Shown in pieces: positions 51,321 through 59,317 of a stretch of 64,000 nucleotides of DNA. Every line of letters begins with the position of its first letter. Positions within the stretch are counted from its first letter, which is position 1. Source of the DNA: Mesorhizobium sp. M2D.F.Ca.ET.226.01.1.1 (GTDB lineage Bacteria; Pseudomonadota; Alphaproteobacteria; Rhizobiales; Rhizobiaceae); contig NZ_RZOY02000011.1 in the NCBI RefSeq assembly GCF_004022705.2, positions 124,001 to 188,000 on the forward strand. Reading direction: 5' to 3'. The notes beneath the pieces are model-generated. The model was not told the DNA's origin, did not search any database, and was given only the letters and a program-made list of their open reading frames with translations. The position numbers were made by a program, and so were the translations under genes.

Positions 51321-52391
51321 ATGTCGATATTGCCTTTCTCAAGATTCTACATGCCGCTCAACGCGGTGCTGGCTGCGCCGGGACTTCTGGCCGTGGCTGC
51401 GCTCACGATACCGGACATGTCCGGACGAGGCAGACTGGCTCTGGTTGCCGTGCTCGCGGTCATTTGGGGCGCTTATCTTCTGCAGATGGCCGCGACGGTG
51501 CTCAAGCGCTGGGCGGGAGACGTTCGGGACAGGACGCCGGCGGTCGCCATCGATGTGCTGGCGGTTTTGGTTCCACTCGCCGCGTTTGTGCTCGTCGGCA
51601 CGCCCGACTGGAGCCTCTACTGTGCCGTCTGGCTGTTGAAACCGCTACGCGACTCGACTTTCTTCCCGCTGCTGGGCAGGGTCCTGACCAACGAAGCGCG
51701 AAACCTGATCGGCGTCACCACGGTCTTCGGCGTCGTTCTGTTCGGTGTTGCGCTCATGGCCTATGTCATCGAGCGCGACATTCAACCGGAAAAATTCGGC
51801 AGCATTCCCCAGGCGATGTGGTGGGCGGTGGTCACGCTGTCCACCACCGGCTATGGCGACGCCATTCCGCAAAGCTTCGCCGGCCGCGTCCTTGCCGGGA
51901 TAGTCATGATGAGCGGCATCGGCATCTTCGCGCTCTGGGCCGGTATTCTTGCTACCGGCTTCGCTCAAGAAGTCCGTCGCGGGGATTTCGTCCGCAATTG
52001 GCAATTGGTCGCCGCCGTGCCGTTGTTCCAGAAACTCGGCCCGGCCGTGCTGATCGAGATCGTGCGCGCGTTACGACCTCGCACGGTGCCGGCGGGCGCC
52101 GTGATCTGCCGCAGCGGCGAGCCCGGTGATCGGATGTTCTTCGTCGTGGAGGGGCGCGTCACCGTCGCGATGCCGAACCCCGTGGAGCTCGGCCCTGGCG
52201 CCTTTTTCGGCGAGATGGCGCTGATCACCGGTGAACCGCGTATGGCGACCGTCAGCGCCGCAACATCGGTGTCACTCCTGTCACTGCACTCGTCGGATTT
52301 CCAGATGCTGTGCAGCAGCAGCCCGGAGATCGCTGAAATCATCCGCACGACCGCGCTTGAGCGGCGCGGCGCGGCGCAGCCGTCCGAATAA
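51321..52391 (+). CDS. mloK1: Cyclic-nucleotide-regulated potassium channel, MloK1 orthologue
   Basis: This is a 356-residue six-helix channel with a C-terminal cyclic-nucleotide-binding domain. It matches the structurally studied Mesorhizobium loti MloK1 (355 residues) almost throughout, as I recall that sequence. The selectivity filter is TTGYGD (residues 175-180). The binding-domain arginines fall at the same numbers, Arg307 in GEPRMATV and Arg348 in ALERRG. It should be a cAMP-opened K+ channel of the inner membrane. The ATG at 51321 gives the MloK1 N-terminus. It is divergent from the RND pump. Confidence 0.95.
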   Translation: MSILPFSRFYMPLNAVLAAPGLLAVAALTIPDMSGRGRLALVAVLAVIWGAYLLQMAATVLKRWAGDVRDRTPAVAIDVLAVLVPLAAFVLVGTPDWSLYCAVWLLKPLRDSTFFPLLGRVLTNEARNLIGVTTVFGVVLFGVALMAYVIERDIQPEKFGSIPQAMWWAVVTLSTTGYGDAIPQSFAGRVLAGIVMMSGIGIFALWAGILATGFAQEVRRGDFVRNWQLVAAVPLFQKLGPAVLIEIVRALRPRTVPAGAVICRSGEPGDRMFFVVEGRVTVAMPNPVELGPGAFFGEMALITGEPRMATVSAATSVSLLSLHSSDFQMLCSSSPEIAEIIRTTALERRGAAQPSE

Positions 52392-52530
52392 GTGTCGTTG
52401 CTAGAGGTCCGAGGCGCTGGCGAATGCATCGGCTTTCGCCGCCGGCGCTGTGTATTGCCGGTCTGGCCGGTATCGGCGGAGCCGCGAATCTGTGCTAAGG
52501 CGCCGCCCGATCAATCAAAGGAAGACAGCT

Positions 52531-52761
52531 GTGAGCGAACTGACCTTGGCCGAGGCGATTGAGAATATCTATGCCTCACTTCGAGCGGATAATGCCGATC
52601 TCGATGCGCATATCGCGACCCTCAAGGCTGCGCTGGCACGAGAGGGGAAGAAACAGGCCGTGTTCGATCCGACAAGGCTGGTGCAGAACAACCGCGCCGG
52701 CCGCAAGTTGATGCAGGCTTATTTTCGGCAGCGCGGAGTCAGCGTGAGCTTTTCGGAGTAG
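52531..52761 (+). CDS. Small conserved hypothetical protein, 76 aa
   Basis: The frame starts at a GTG with AAGGA eight bases upstream and reads SELTLAEAIENIYASLRADN, then a helical middle, then FDPTRLVQNNRAGRKLMQAY and a polar end. It is soluble, mostly helical and has no cysteine. I do not recognise the family. The clear ribosome-binding site and compact helical character support a real gene. Confidence 0.65.
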   Translation: MSELTLAEAIENIYASLRADNADLDAHIATLKAALAREGKKQAVFDPTRLVQNNRAGRKLMQAYFRQRGVSVSFSE

Positions 52762-52829
52762 CAGAGTCCACGCGCGGGTGATCTCAAGCGCCGTCGGCTG
52801 GCGACACCGAAATCCTATGCAACTAGGTC

Positions 52830-52987
52830 TTGTGCCAGCGCCGAGTCGTGCGCGGCGCGTACCGCGTCGAACTATCCTGTGCCCAGCCTGGCCGGGACTA
52901 TCTCGACCGCCGGCTCATCTGGGATATGCATCTCAAGCCGCGGCGGAGCGAGTTCTTGGCGCTGATTTTCGGCAGGCGGGCGGTGGG
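52830..52987 (+). pseudogene. Decayed duplicate of the amidotransferase C-terminus
   Basis: The translation RRVVRGAYRVELSCAQPGRD, then RLIWDMHLK, then SEFLALIFGRRAVG, aligns without gaps to the last 50 residues of the amidotransferase at 42806-43522 (WVVRGAHRFELPGAQPGRD, RLIWDMHLK, SEFLGLIFGRPAV). The catalytic half is absent, so it is a non-functional fragment. Confidence 0.85.
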
Positions 52988-53297
52988 TAAAAACCAACGG
53001 CTGGCCCAACCGGAAGCAGCCCTATGCCTTGAGCACACCCAATGGCCGCTTTGCGCCGCATTTCGGCCTAACAGGTAAAGTTCGTCGTTGCCCTGAATCG
53101 TGATTGCGACTTTCCCCGATCCGAGAAACATTCCTTTATCCAATCCCCGTGGAAGGCAAGAGACGCGACCATGAGTGGGAACGGCTTAGCCATACCAAGA
53201 CGCAATAATTTAGGTTACCTTCCTTGGATTGAGCTGTCGCGACCTATGGTCGGGTCGCATCACGTGGGAGACCTTCCCCCAATCTCAAGCCGCGTCG

Positions 53298-53530
53298 ATG
53301 CGTCGATCGCTATTTCAGAAGTATTTCTTGGTCTTGTTCGCGGCGGCCATTTTTCCGATGGTTGCTGGTGGCGTCAGCAACACGTGGTTCAGCTATGTCG
53401 ACCAGCGATCCTCAGTGCCCTGCTGCACTCCGAGGCAACATCGGCGGCCGACAAAATTGAGAGCTTTTTTGACAGCATCCAGCTTCCGCTGGGCTCTACG
53501 ATCCCCCCGGAAGGGTCGAATATGGCAAGC
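53298..53530 (+). pseudogene. Frameshifted N-terminus of a membrane sensor protein
   Basis: From an ATG at 53298 the frame reads MRRSLFQKYFLVLFAAAIFP, then MVAGGVSNTWFSYVDQRSS. Homology-like sequence then continues in another frame as LLHSEATSAADKIESFFDSI. Together they resemble the first membrane helix and start of the sensor domain of rhizobial membrane kinases or cyclases. No catalytic domain follows. Confidence 0.65.
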
Positions 53531-53743
53531 GTGAAACAGCGAGGCGGTTGCCGCCGAAAAAACCATGGTTCCAGGGATTGCCGTGCCTGCCTGCATCGGT
53601 TCCCGCCCGGATATTCTGTCTCGAGGGAGCAATGATTACCCGGTCAAGCCTTATTCTGAGAACGTTTTCCCAAAAATTCTCGAAAAATAGCAATCGACAA
53701 AGTCTACTAACTTTATAGATTAACAGCTGAGACGGAGGCCGAT

Positions 53744-53899
53744 ATGTCCTATATCCAGAACGCTCAGACCGCCCGCAAGGGACACAGGCTGACCGCCGAC
53801 CAGAGCTGGAGGCCCGCCTATGGCGGCACGTTCGCCTATCTCGTCTTCGCGCTCGCATTCGTGTTCACCGGCGCGGTGGTGCTGGGGCTGATCCCCTGA
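53744..53899 (+). CDS. Small membrane protein, 51 aa
   Basis: The frame reads MSYIQNAQTARKGHRLTADQ, then SWRPAYGGTFAYLV and a single hydrophobic helix FALAFVFTGAVVLGLIP to the stop. GGAGG lies seven bases before the ATG. It has a basic, soluble N-terminus of about 28 residues and one C-terminal membrane segment. The function is unknown. Confidence 0.7.
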   Translation: MSYIQNAQTARKGHRLTADQSWRPAYGGTFAYLVFALAFVFTGAVVLGLIP

Positions 53900-54053
53900 T
53901 TTCAAGGCGGGCCGAGACCCGCCGTCAAACAACCTGAGTTGCGTAACCGGAGTGGAAAGCTGGCCGAGCGCAGGGGGCTGTCGCGCGCTTGCGTCGCGGA
54001 TTTGGTTCGAAGGCCTTGGAGCGGGGCAAGCCAACGTGATGGAGGAGATGGCA

Positions 54054-54992
54054 ATGCCGATCGAGTTCACGCATGTTCCCGGTAAGGCTGCCAATGGCAG
54101 CTTCTTCTATGATTTCGCCGAGACGGCGACCAAGTTGTCGCTGATCGAGGACGCCGGCTTTCGCAAGCTGGTGGTCGACGATCCGGCCGGCCTGCTCACC
54201 AATATGGACATCGCCGCGCAAACGCTCGACCGCACCAGCGCGCTCGAAATCGTGCTGACGCATTGGGCCGGCGTGATCGAGCCGACGGTGGCTGCAAGGC
54301 AGCTCGCGGCGCTTGATCGCCGGGGTGGCGGTCGCCTGTCGCTGCGCATGCTGAGCGAGCCGCTCGAAGACAGCGATGCCGAGGCACGGCCGATCGGCCA
54401 CGGCGTGGTCTGGCAGCGCATCGACGAGTATCTGGTGCTGTTGAAGCGGCTGTGGTCGAACGACAGGCCCTTCGACCATGAAGGCGCCTTCTACAGTGTC
54501 CGGGGCGGCTTCGTGCCGCGCAAGGGCCCGCATGGCGCCGATCTTGTCATCCGCCTCGGCGGCCAGTCCGGCACGGCGCTGAAGGTCGCCGGCAAGCATG
54601 CTGATATCTTCGAGCTCGCCGCCGGCTCGCCCGACGAAGTGCGGCAGCTGATCGAACGTGCACGCAGCGCCGCCGCCGAGCACGGCCGCGCCGGCAGGCT
54701 ACGGTTTGCGCTTCCGGTGCGCATCCATGCGGACGGCTGGAGCGGCACCCCGGATCACCGGGCGGTCGAGATCGCAGGACCGCCGGCGCGGCTCGCCCTG
54801 GCGCTTTTGCCCTATGCGGCGCTCGGCATCGAGGAGTTCATGCTGAGCGGCATCGACCGCCCAGGCGAGATCGCCCGCATCGGGCGCGAGACGATCACGT
54901 TGATCGCGAATTCGCTGGCGCGGCGCGAAGCGGAGATCCCGCAGCCGGGTGCGTTTGCCGCAAATCCCTTTGCCGAACACCGCGCCGGCTAG
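54054..54992 (+). CDS. LLM-class flavin-dependent oxidoreductase
   Basis: This is a 312-residue protein with the luciferase-like TIM-barrel pattern: FFYDFAETATKLSLIEDAGF, then VLTHWAGVIEPTVAARQLAA, RLSLRMLSEP, and the VWQRIDEYLVLLKRLWSND helix with DHEGAFYSVRGG after it. The general resemblance is to FMN-dependent alkanesulfonate or alkane monooxygenases. The substrate is unknown. I use the ATG at 54054 because GGAGGAG lies eight bases upstream; ATGs at 54039 and 54048 are in frame. Confidence 0.85.
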   Translation: MPIEFTHVPGKAANGSFFYDFAETATKLSLIEDAGFRKLVVDDPAGLLTNMDIAAQTLDRTSALEIVLTHWAGVIEPTVAARQLAALDRRGGGRLSLRMLSEPLEDSDAEARPIGHGVVWQRIDEYLVLLKRLWSNDRPFDHEGAFYSVRGGFVPRKGPHGADLVIRLGGQSGTALKVAGKHADIFELAAGSPDEVRQLIERARSAAAEHGRAGRLRFALPVRIHADGWSGTPDHRAVEIAGPPARLALALLPYAALGIEEFMLSGIDRPGEIARIGRETITLIANSLARREAEIPQPGAFAANPFAEHRAG

Positions 54993-55083
54993 GGCAAATC
55001 CAGGAAAAGTGTCTGGCGGTTTCCGTCCGGAATTGCCTAGAAGCAAATACTTGGAGCGGTTCGGCATTTCCGAACCGCTCTAA
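54990..55083 (-). repeat. Repeat family B, copy 5 (reverse orientation)
   Basis: AGGGCAAATCCAGGAAAAGT, then GGTTTCCGTCCGGAATTGCC, is the reverse complement of the family B body. It is followed by a hairpin with arms AGCGGTTCGG and CCGAACCGCT near 55053-55080. It starts at the stop codon of the LLM gene and ends just past the convergent sigma-factor stop. Confidence 0.85.
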
Positions 55084-55085
55084 GG

Positions 55086-55982
55086 TCACGGCGCGTCGGA
55101 GTAATCCAGACCGTCCATCACATAGTCCGCGAACAGGAAGTCGCGGATGCCGGCGATCCGGCCATTCTCCCAATGGATGAGGATGAAGTAGCGCGGCGGC
55201 CCGTCCGGACGGTCCGGGCTGGTGACCAGGATGGCGGGCCGGCCTTCGACGAGGCCGGTCGTGAAATGCCAATGCGTTTCGTCGGCATAGCGGCCGAAAT
55301 AATTGCCGACATATTCCTTGCCGTCGGCGCGCAGGCGGTTGACCAGCTCCAGCTTGACGTCCTCGGCCAGAAGACCGCGCAGCACATCGAACTCCCTTGC
55401 GTTGAAGGCGGCCACATAGTCGCCCAAGCGGCGCATGTCCTGCCGGTCTAGCGCCGGACGGGGCGACACCATCCGGGGGGCGGCCGCCAGCTGGCGTAGG
55501 CTCTCACGGCCACGCTGCAGCGCGCCCTTGATCGCTGTGTCGGAGGTTTCGAGGATTTCGCCGATCTCCTCCAGGCTGTGGCCCAGCACATCCTTCAGCA
55601 CGACCGTGCATCGTTGCGTTGGCGGCAGCTGCATCAGTTCGGCCAGGCTCGCCTCGGCGGCAATGCGCGCATCCAGCGCCGAATTCTCGTCGGCGAGCGT
55701 GTCGAGCTCGATCTCGCTTTCGCGCCCGCGCGAACGAGCCCGCTTGCGCAGGAAATCGAGCGCCGCGTTATGCGCGATGCGAAACAGCCAGGGTTCGGTT
55801 CTGTCGGGCATGTCGCCATTCCTGATCGCCACGAACCCTTTGACCAAAGCCTCCTGCACGATGTCTTCGCCATCGATGACCGATCCGACCATGCGCGAAG
55901 TGTAGCGGTGCAGCTTGGCTCGCAGCAACGCAGCCTCGCGCTCGAAGGCGCGAAGCCTGGTTTCGGTCGCCGCAACGGTCAC
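55086..55982 (-). CDS. ECF-type sigma factor with SnoaL-like C-terminal domain
   Basis: This is a 298-residue protein. Sigma region 2 covers residues ~20-90 (GEDIVQEALVKGFVAIRNGD, EPWLFRIAHNAALDFLRKRA). Region 4 lies at ~115-165 (LPPTQRCTVVLKDVLGHSLE, TSDTAIKGALQRGRESL). A ~110-residue SnoaL/NTF2-like domain follows (YVAAFNAREFDVLRGLLAED onward). Such fused tails replace an anti-sigma factor in ECF41-like groups. It starts at a GTG with AAGGAGG upstream, nine bases after the monooxygenase gene, so the two are one operon. Confidence 0.88.
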   Translation of the reverse strand: MTVAATETRLRAFEREAALLRAKLHRYTSRMVGSVIDGEDIVQEALVKGFVAIRNGDMPDRTEPWLFRIAHNAALDFLRKRARSRGRESEIELDTLADENSALDARIAAEASLAELMQLPPTQRCTVVLKDVLGHSLEEIGEILETSDTAIKGALQRGRESLRQLAAAPRMVSPRPALDRQDMRRLGDYVAAFNAREFDVLRGLLAEDVKLELVNRLRADGKEYVGNYFGRYADETHWHFTTGLVEGRPAILVTSPDRPDGPPRYFILIHWENGRIAGIRDFLFADYVMDGLDYSDAP

Positions 55983-55991
55983 GCAGCCTCC

Positions 55992-56306
55992 TTAGTTCTC
56001 CACCCCACCCGTGTGGGAATAGGTCGTGTGGCCCATCATGCTCTCGCCGGCGGCCAGCTCGATGATGCTCTTCATGTACTCGGAAAAGCGCGGATCGCCG
56101 CGGAAGGCCGCGATGTCGTCGGCCGAGCGCCACTGCGAGATGTTGGCGACCTTGCTGCCGTCGCCGTCGACGACCACCGACGAAGACAGCGAGCCAGGTT
56201 GCTTGCTGAAAAAATTCCGCGTGCCCTCGGCAAGCGTGTTGGCCAGTTCCTGCTGCTTGCCAGGCTTGGCGGTGAAGACATTGATCAAGGTCACTGTGGT
56301 CGACAT
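55992..56306 (-). CDS. Antibiotic biosynthesis monooxygenase (ABM) domain protein
   Basis: This is a 104-residue ferredoxin-like ABM-domain protein. It starts MSTTVTLINVFTAKPGKQQE and contains LSSSVVVDGDGSKVANISQW and FRGDPRFSEYMKSIIELAAG. Members oxidise quinols or haem, or act as small chaperone-like proteins. The ATG at 56306 has GGAG upstream; a longer frame to 56459 has none. It is the first gene of a two-gene unit with the sigma factor. Confidence 0.88.
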   Translation of the reverse strand: MSTTVTLINVFTAKPGKQQELANTLAEGTRNFFSKQPGSLSSSVVVDGDGSKVANISQWRSADDIAAFRGDPRFSEYMKSIIELAAGESMMGHTTYSHTGGVEN

Positions 56307-56528
56307 GGCTTGGCTCCGTTTGTCCTGATGGCGGAGGCCGTTGCAGCTCTCGCACCTGTTGTGACCCTCAAGACGAAGCCGGAAACGGAAACGGAACGGT
56401 GAGACGAAAATTTTTTGGCGGGCAATGAAGTGAGCCGGCCGGGCGCCGCCCTGGGACATTTCGAGCGACGGTCCGGCAAAAATCCGCTCACCGTTCCGAA
56501 AACGCCTTGATCATGGGCCGCCTGCCTT

Positions 56529-56600
56529 GGAGCAATTCCAGGAAAAGCGCAGCGGTTTCGCTTCGGCACGTTTCCGTAACCTCCGTCCGCAATTGCGCGA
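56529..56600 (-). repeat. Repeat family B, copy 6 (degenerate, reversed)
   Basis: GGAGCAATTCCAGGAAAAGC at one end and CCGTCCGCAATTGCGCGAAG at the other retain the two conserved words of the family, with a longer and diverged middle. Confidence 0.65.
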
Positions 56601-56689
56601 AGAATCCTTGCTCATGCGCATCGTGCCCGGGAACTGCCTTGCGGTCCAGACCCGCAGCTTGCGCAGACGGGACAATCGGTCGCCATAAA

Positions 56690-56733
56690 TTGTTGAGCAG
56701 CACGGTCATCTTTATAGTTGACTCGCAATGTCA
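56690..56733 (+). promoter_or_regulatory. exbB promoter with RirA-type iron box
   Basis: TTGTTG (56690-56695) and TATAGT (56713-56718) are 17 bases apart and form a plausible promoter. Directly after the -10 box, TGACTCGCAATGTCA (56719-56733) matches the TGA-N9-TCA iron-responsive operator of the rhizobial regulator RirA. This would repress the exbB-exbD-tonB operon when iron is sufficient. Confidence 0.6.
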
Positions 56734-56798
56734 TGTTTCATAATCAACCGGGATGGCCGCCTGGCGTCTGTATGGACGGCGGACGCCACATTGCAACG

Positions 56799-57770
56799 AT
56801 GAAGCGAGGACGAGCCTTGTCCCGAAACCGTCTCTTGGCGGCGCTGGCCGCGTCACTCATTCTTTCGGCAGGCATCGCTCTTTCGGCAGGCATCGCTGCG
56901 GCGCAGGAACAATCGGCACCTGCGCCGGTTGAGCAGGCGCCGGCCGCACCGACCCCGCAAACACCCCCGGCACAAACACCCGCGGCAGAGACGCCGGCCG
57001 CGCCCGGAGACGCCCAGCCGGCTCCGAACGCAGCCGTTAGTGCAGAGCCTTCCATCTCGCTGACGCTGCCGCATGACCTGTCGCCCTGGGGCATGTTCAT
57101 GAATGCCGACATCGTCGTGAAGGCGGTCATGGTAGGGCTCGCCTTCGCTTCCCTCGTCACCTGGACGATATGGCTCGCCAAGTCGCTGGAGGTCTTCGGC
57201 GGCAAGCTGAGGGCCCGTCGCATCGCCGACGCGATCGGTAATGCCGCGACGCTGATGCAGGCCGGTCGGGAACTTGGCCATGGCGGCGGTCCCGGTGCGC
57301 TTCTGGTGCGGGCGGCGGAAGAAGAACGGGCGCTTTCGGCCGGCGCGCTCGACCATGCGTCCGGCGACGGCCTCAAGGAGCGCGTCGCCTCCAGGCTGTC
57401 GCGCATCGAGGCGGCGGCGGCCCGGCGCATGTCGCGCGGCACCGGCCTGCTCGCCACGATCGGCTCGACGGCGCCCTTCGTCGGCCTGTTCGGCACCGTC
57501 TGGGGCATCATGAAGGCCTTCATCGGCATCTCGCAGGCGCAGACCACCAATCTGGCCGTCGTGGCGCCCGGCATCGCCGAGGCGTTGCTTGCCACCGCCA
57601 TGGGCCTGGTCGCGGCCATTCCGGCGGTCGTTATCTACAACGTCTTCGCGCGCTCGATAGCCGGCTACAGGCAGATCCTTGCCGATGCTTCCGCGGGCGT
57701 CGAGCGGCTGGTCAGCCGCGATCTCGATTTCCGCACGGCGCCGCCGGCGACGGCGATCGCGGCGGAGTAA
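56799..57770 (+). CDS. exbB: TonB-system proton channel protein ExbB
   Basis: This is a 323-residue protein from the ATG at 56799, which puts a signal sequence (LLAALAASLILSAGIALSAG) at the front; in-frame ATGs at 56718 and 56733 lie in the promoter region. A Pro/Ala-rich linker precedes the MotA/TolQ/ExbB domain with membrane helices VVKAVMVGLAFASLVTWTIW, IGSTAPFVGLFGTVWGIMKA and GIAEALLATAMGLVAAIPAV. It forms the proton channel that powers TonB. The longer N-terminus is the usual alphaproteobacterial ExbB form. Confidence 0.93.
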   Translation: MKRGRALSRNRLLAALAASLILSAGIALSAGIAAAQEQSAPAPVEQAPAAPTPQTPPAQTPAAETPAAPGDAQPAPNAAVSAEPSISLTLPHDLSPWGMFMNADIVVKAVMVGLAFASLVTWTIWLAKSLEVFGGKLRARRIADAIGNAATLMQAGRELGHGGGPGALLVRAAEEERALSAGALDHASGDGLKERVASRLSRIEAAAARRMSRGTGLLATIGSTAPFVGLFGTVWGIMKAFIGISQAQTTNLAVVAPGIAEALLATAMGLVAAIPAVVIYNVFARSIAGYRQILADASAGVERLVSRDLDFRTAPPATAIAAE

Positions 57771-57775
57771 CGGCG

Positions 57776-58279
57776 ATGGCGGCGCGGATACGCGAGACGT
57801 CCGACGACGATCTCGAGGAAAGCCACGACATCAACGTTACGCCGTTTATCGACGTGATCCTGGTGCTGTTGATCATCTTCATGGTCGCGGCCCCGCTTGC
57901 CACTGCCGACGTCAATGTCGACCTGCCGGGTTCGACGGCGACGCCGATGCCGCGGCCCGAGACACCTTTGTTCCTGACGCTGAAAAGCGATCTGACGCTG
58001 GCGATCGGCAATGACAGCGTGCCGCGGCCGGCCTTTGCCGGGGTGCTCGACAGCCGCACCAAGGGCGACAGGCAGACGCGCATCTTCCTGCGCGCCGACA
58101 AAACCGTCGGCTACGGCGACCTGATGGAGGTGATGAACCTGCTGCGCGCCGCCGGCTATCTCAAGGTCGCGCTGGTCGGGCTCGAAACCACGGGCGGCGC
58201 CGGCGGGCAGGCTGCGCCGCAAACGCCTGCGGCCGGCGCGAACCCCTCCCAAGCAGCGGATGGAAGCTCAGCGCCATGA
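57776..58279 (+). CDS. exbD: TonB-system protein ExbD
   Basis: This is a 167-residue protein with one N-terminal membrane helix carrying the proton-conducting aspartate in NVTPFIDVILVLLIIFMVAA, and a periplasmic domain (VDLPGSTATPMP, RIFLRADKTVGYGDLMEVMN). It ends in an Ala/Pro-rich tail. It begins six bases after exbB and overlaps tonB by four bases, so the three proteins are produced together. Confidence 0.94.
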   Translation: MAARIRETSDDDLEESHDINVTPFIDVILVLLIIFMVAAPLATADVNVDLPGSTATPMPRPETPLFLTLKSDLTLAIGNDSVPRPAFAGVLDSRTKGDRQTRIFLRADKTVGYGDLMEVMNLLRAAGYLKVALVGLETTGGAGGQAAPQTPAAGANPSQAADGSSAP

Positions 58280-59265
58280 CCGTCGCCGCCCTTTCCGGGA
58301 TTTCGCAGCCGCGCTTCGGCGTACGCGAGGTCGGTCTGTGGACGAGTGCGGCCGCGATCATTCTGGCCGCGCATGTGGCGGTCGCCTACGCGGTGCAGGA
58401 TCTGAGCTTTGCGGAGATACCGGATGGCGGCCCGCCGCCGGCGCTGGCGGTCGAGATGGCGCCGCTAGTCGTCGCGCCCGCGGTGCCGGAAGAGGCGGCG
58501 ATGCTGGACAGGGTGACATCCGGACCGCCCGATGCAGCCGAGGAGACGGAAAAGCCGGCCGTCGTGAGACCGGTGGCCGACCCGCTGCCGGAACCGATGA
58601 TCGAGCGGACAGAGCCGGCTACCGAACCGCCGATCGATGCCGACAAGGCGCAAGAGGCCGACCCAGCTGAGCAGGCGATGGCCGCGCTGAGCGAGCAGCC
58701 GCCGTTGGACGAGGTTGTGCCGGATCCCGTCGAGGCGGTCGCTCCGGACGTCGTCATCCCGCTGCCCAAACCGAAAGCTGTGGACGCGGAGGTGAAGGCG
58801 CAGAAGCCGGTCGAGGCTAGGAAAAAGACCGAGAAGAAACCGGTCGATAAGCCGAAGGAACGGGTCGGGAAGGAAAAGGCGTCGCCATCCAGGACGATGA
58901 CCACCGCCAGCATCGACACCAAGGTGGCGGCAAAGGTCGCCGCGCCGCAGTCCTCGAATGCGGCGCAGCGATCGAGCGTCAGTCCGTCGCGCTGGAATTC
59001 CAGCCTGGCGGCCTGGATCACGCGGCACACGCGCTATCCGGGCGCGGCGCGCTTCAGGCGGGTGCAAGGCACGCCGATCGTGACCTTCACGGTCGATACG
59101 TCCGGCAAGGTGGTCTCGGCCAGGTTGGCGCGATCCTCGGGCGACGGCGATCTCGACCGCGCAGCCCTCGCCGCCTTGCAGGGCGCCTCGGTGCCGGCGC
59201 CGCCGGCGGAACTTGGCGCTCGCGTCACCCGCACGGCACCATTTGTGTTCAGCCTGCGGGACTAG
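58276..59265 (+). CDS. tonB: TonB-family energy transducer
   Basis: This is a 329-residue protein with an N-terminal membrane anchor (TSAAAIILAAHVAVAYAV). A long Pro/Glu/Lys-rich periplasmic spacer of about 200 residues follows. The C-terminal TonB domain contains WITRHTRYPGAARFRRVQGT, FTVDTSGKVVSARLARSSGD and RAALAALQGASVPAPPAEL. It transmits energy from ExbBD to outer-membrane receptors for siderophores or haem. No receptor gene is in the window. Confidence 0.92.
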   Translation: MTVAALSGISQPRFGVREVGLWTSAAAIILAAHVAVAYAVQDLSFAEIPDGGPPPALAVEMAPLVVAPAVPEEAAMLDRVTSGPPDAAEETEKPAVVRPVADPLPEPMIERTEPATEPPIDADKAQEADPAEQAMAALSEQPPLDEVVPDPVEAVAPDVVIPLPKPKAVDAEVKAQKPVEARKKTEKKPVDKPKERVGKEKASPSRTMTTASIDTKVAAKVAAPQSSNAAQRSSVSPSRWNSSLAAWITRHTRYPGAARFRRVQGTPIVTFTVDTSGKVVSARLARSSGDGDLDRAALAALQGASVPAPPAELGARVTRTAPFVFSLRD

Positions 59266-59317
59266 GCCGGCGCGACGGATGGTGGTACGCGCCTGAATTG
59301 TTCAACTTTGCCGCGGC

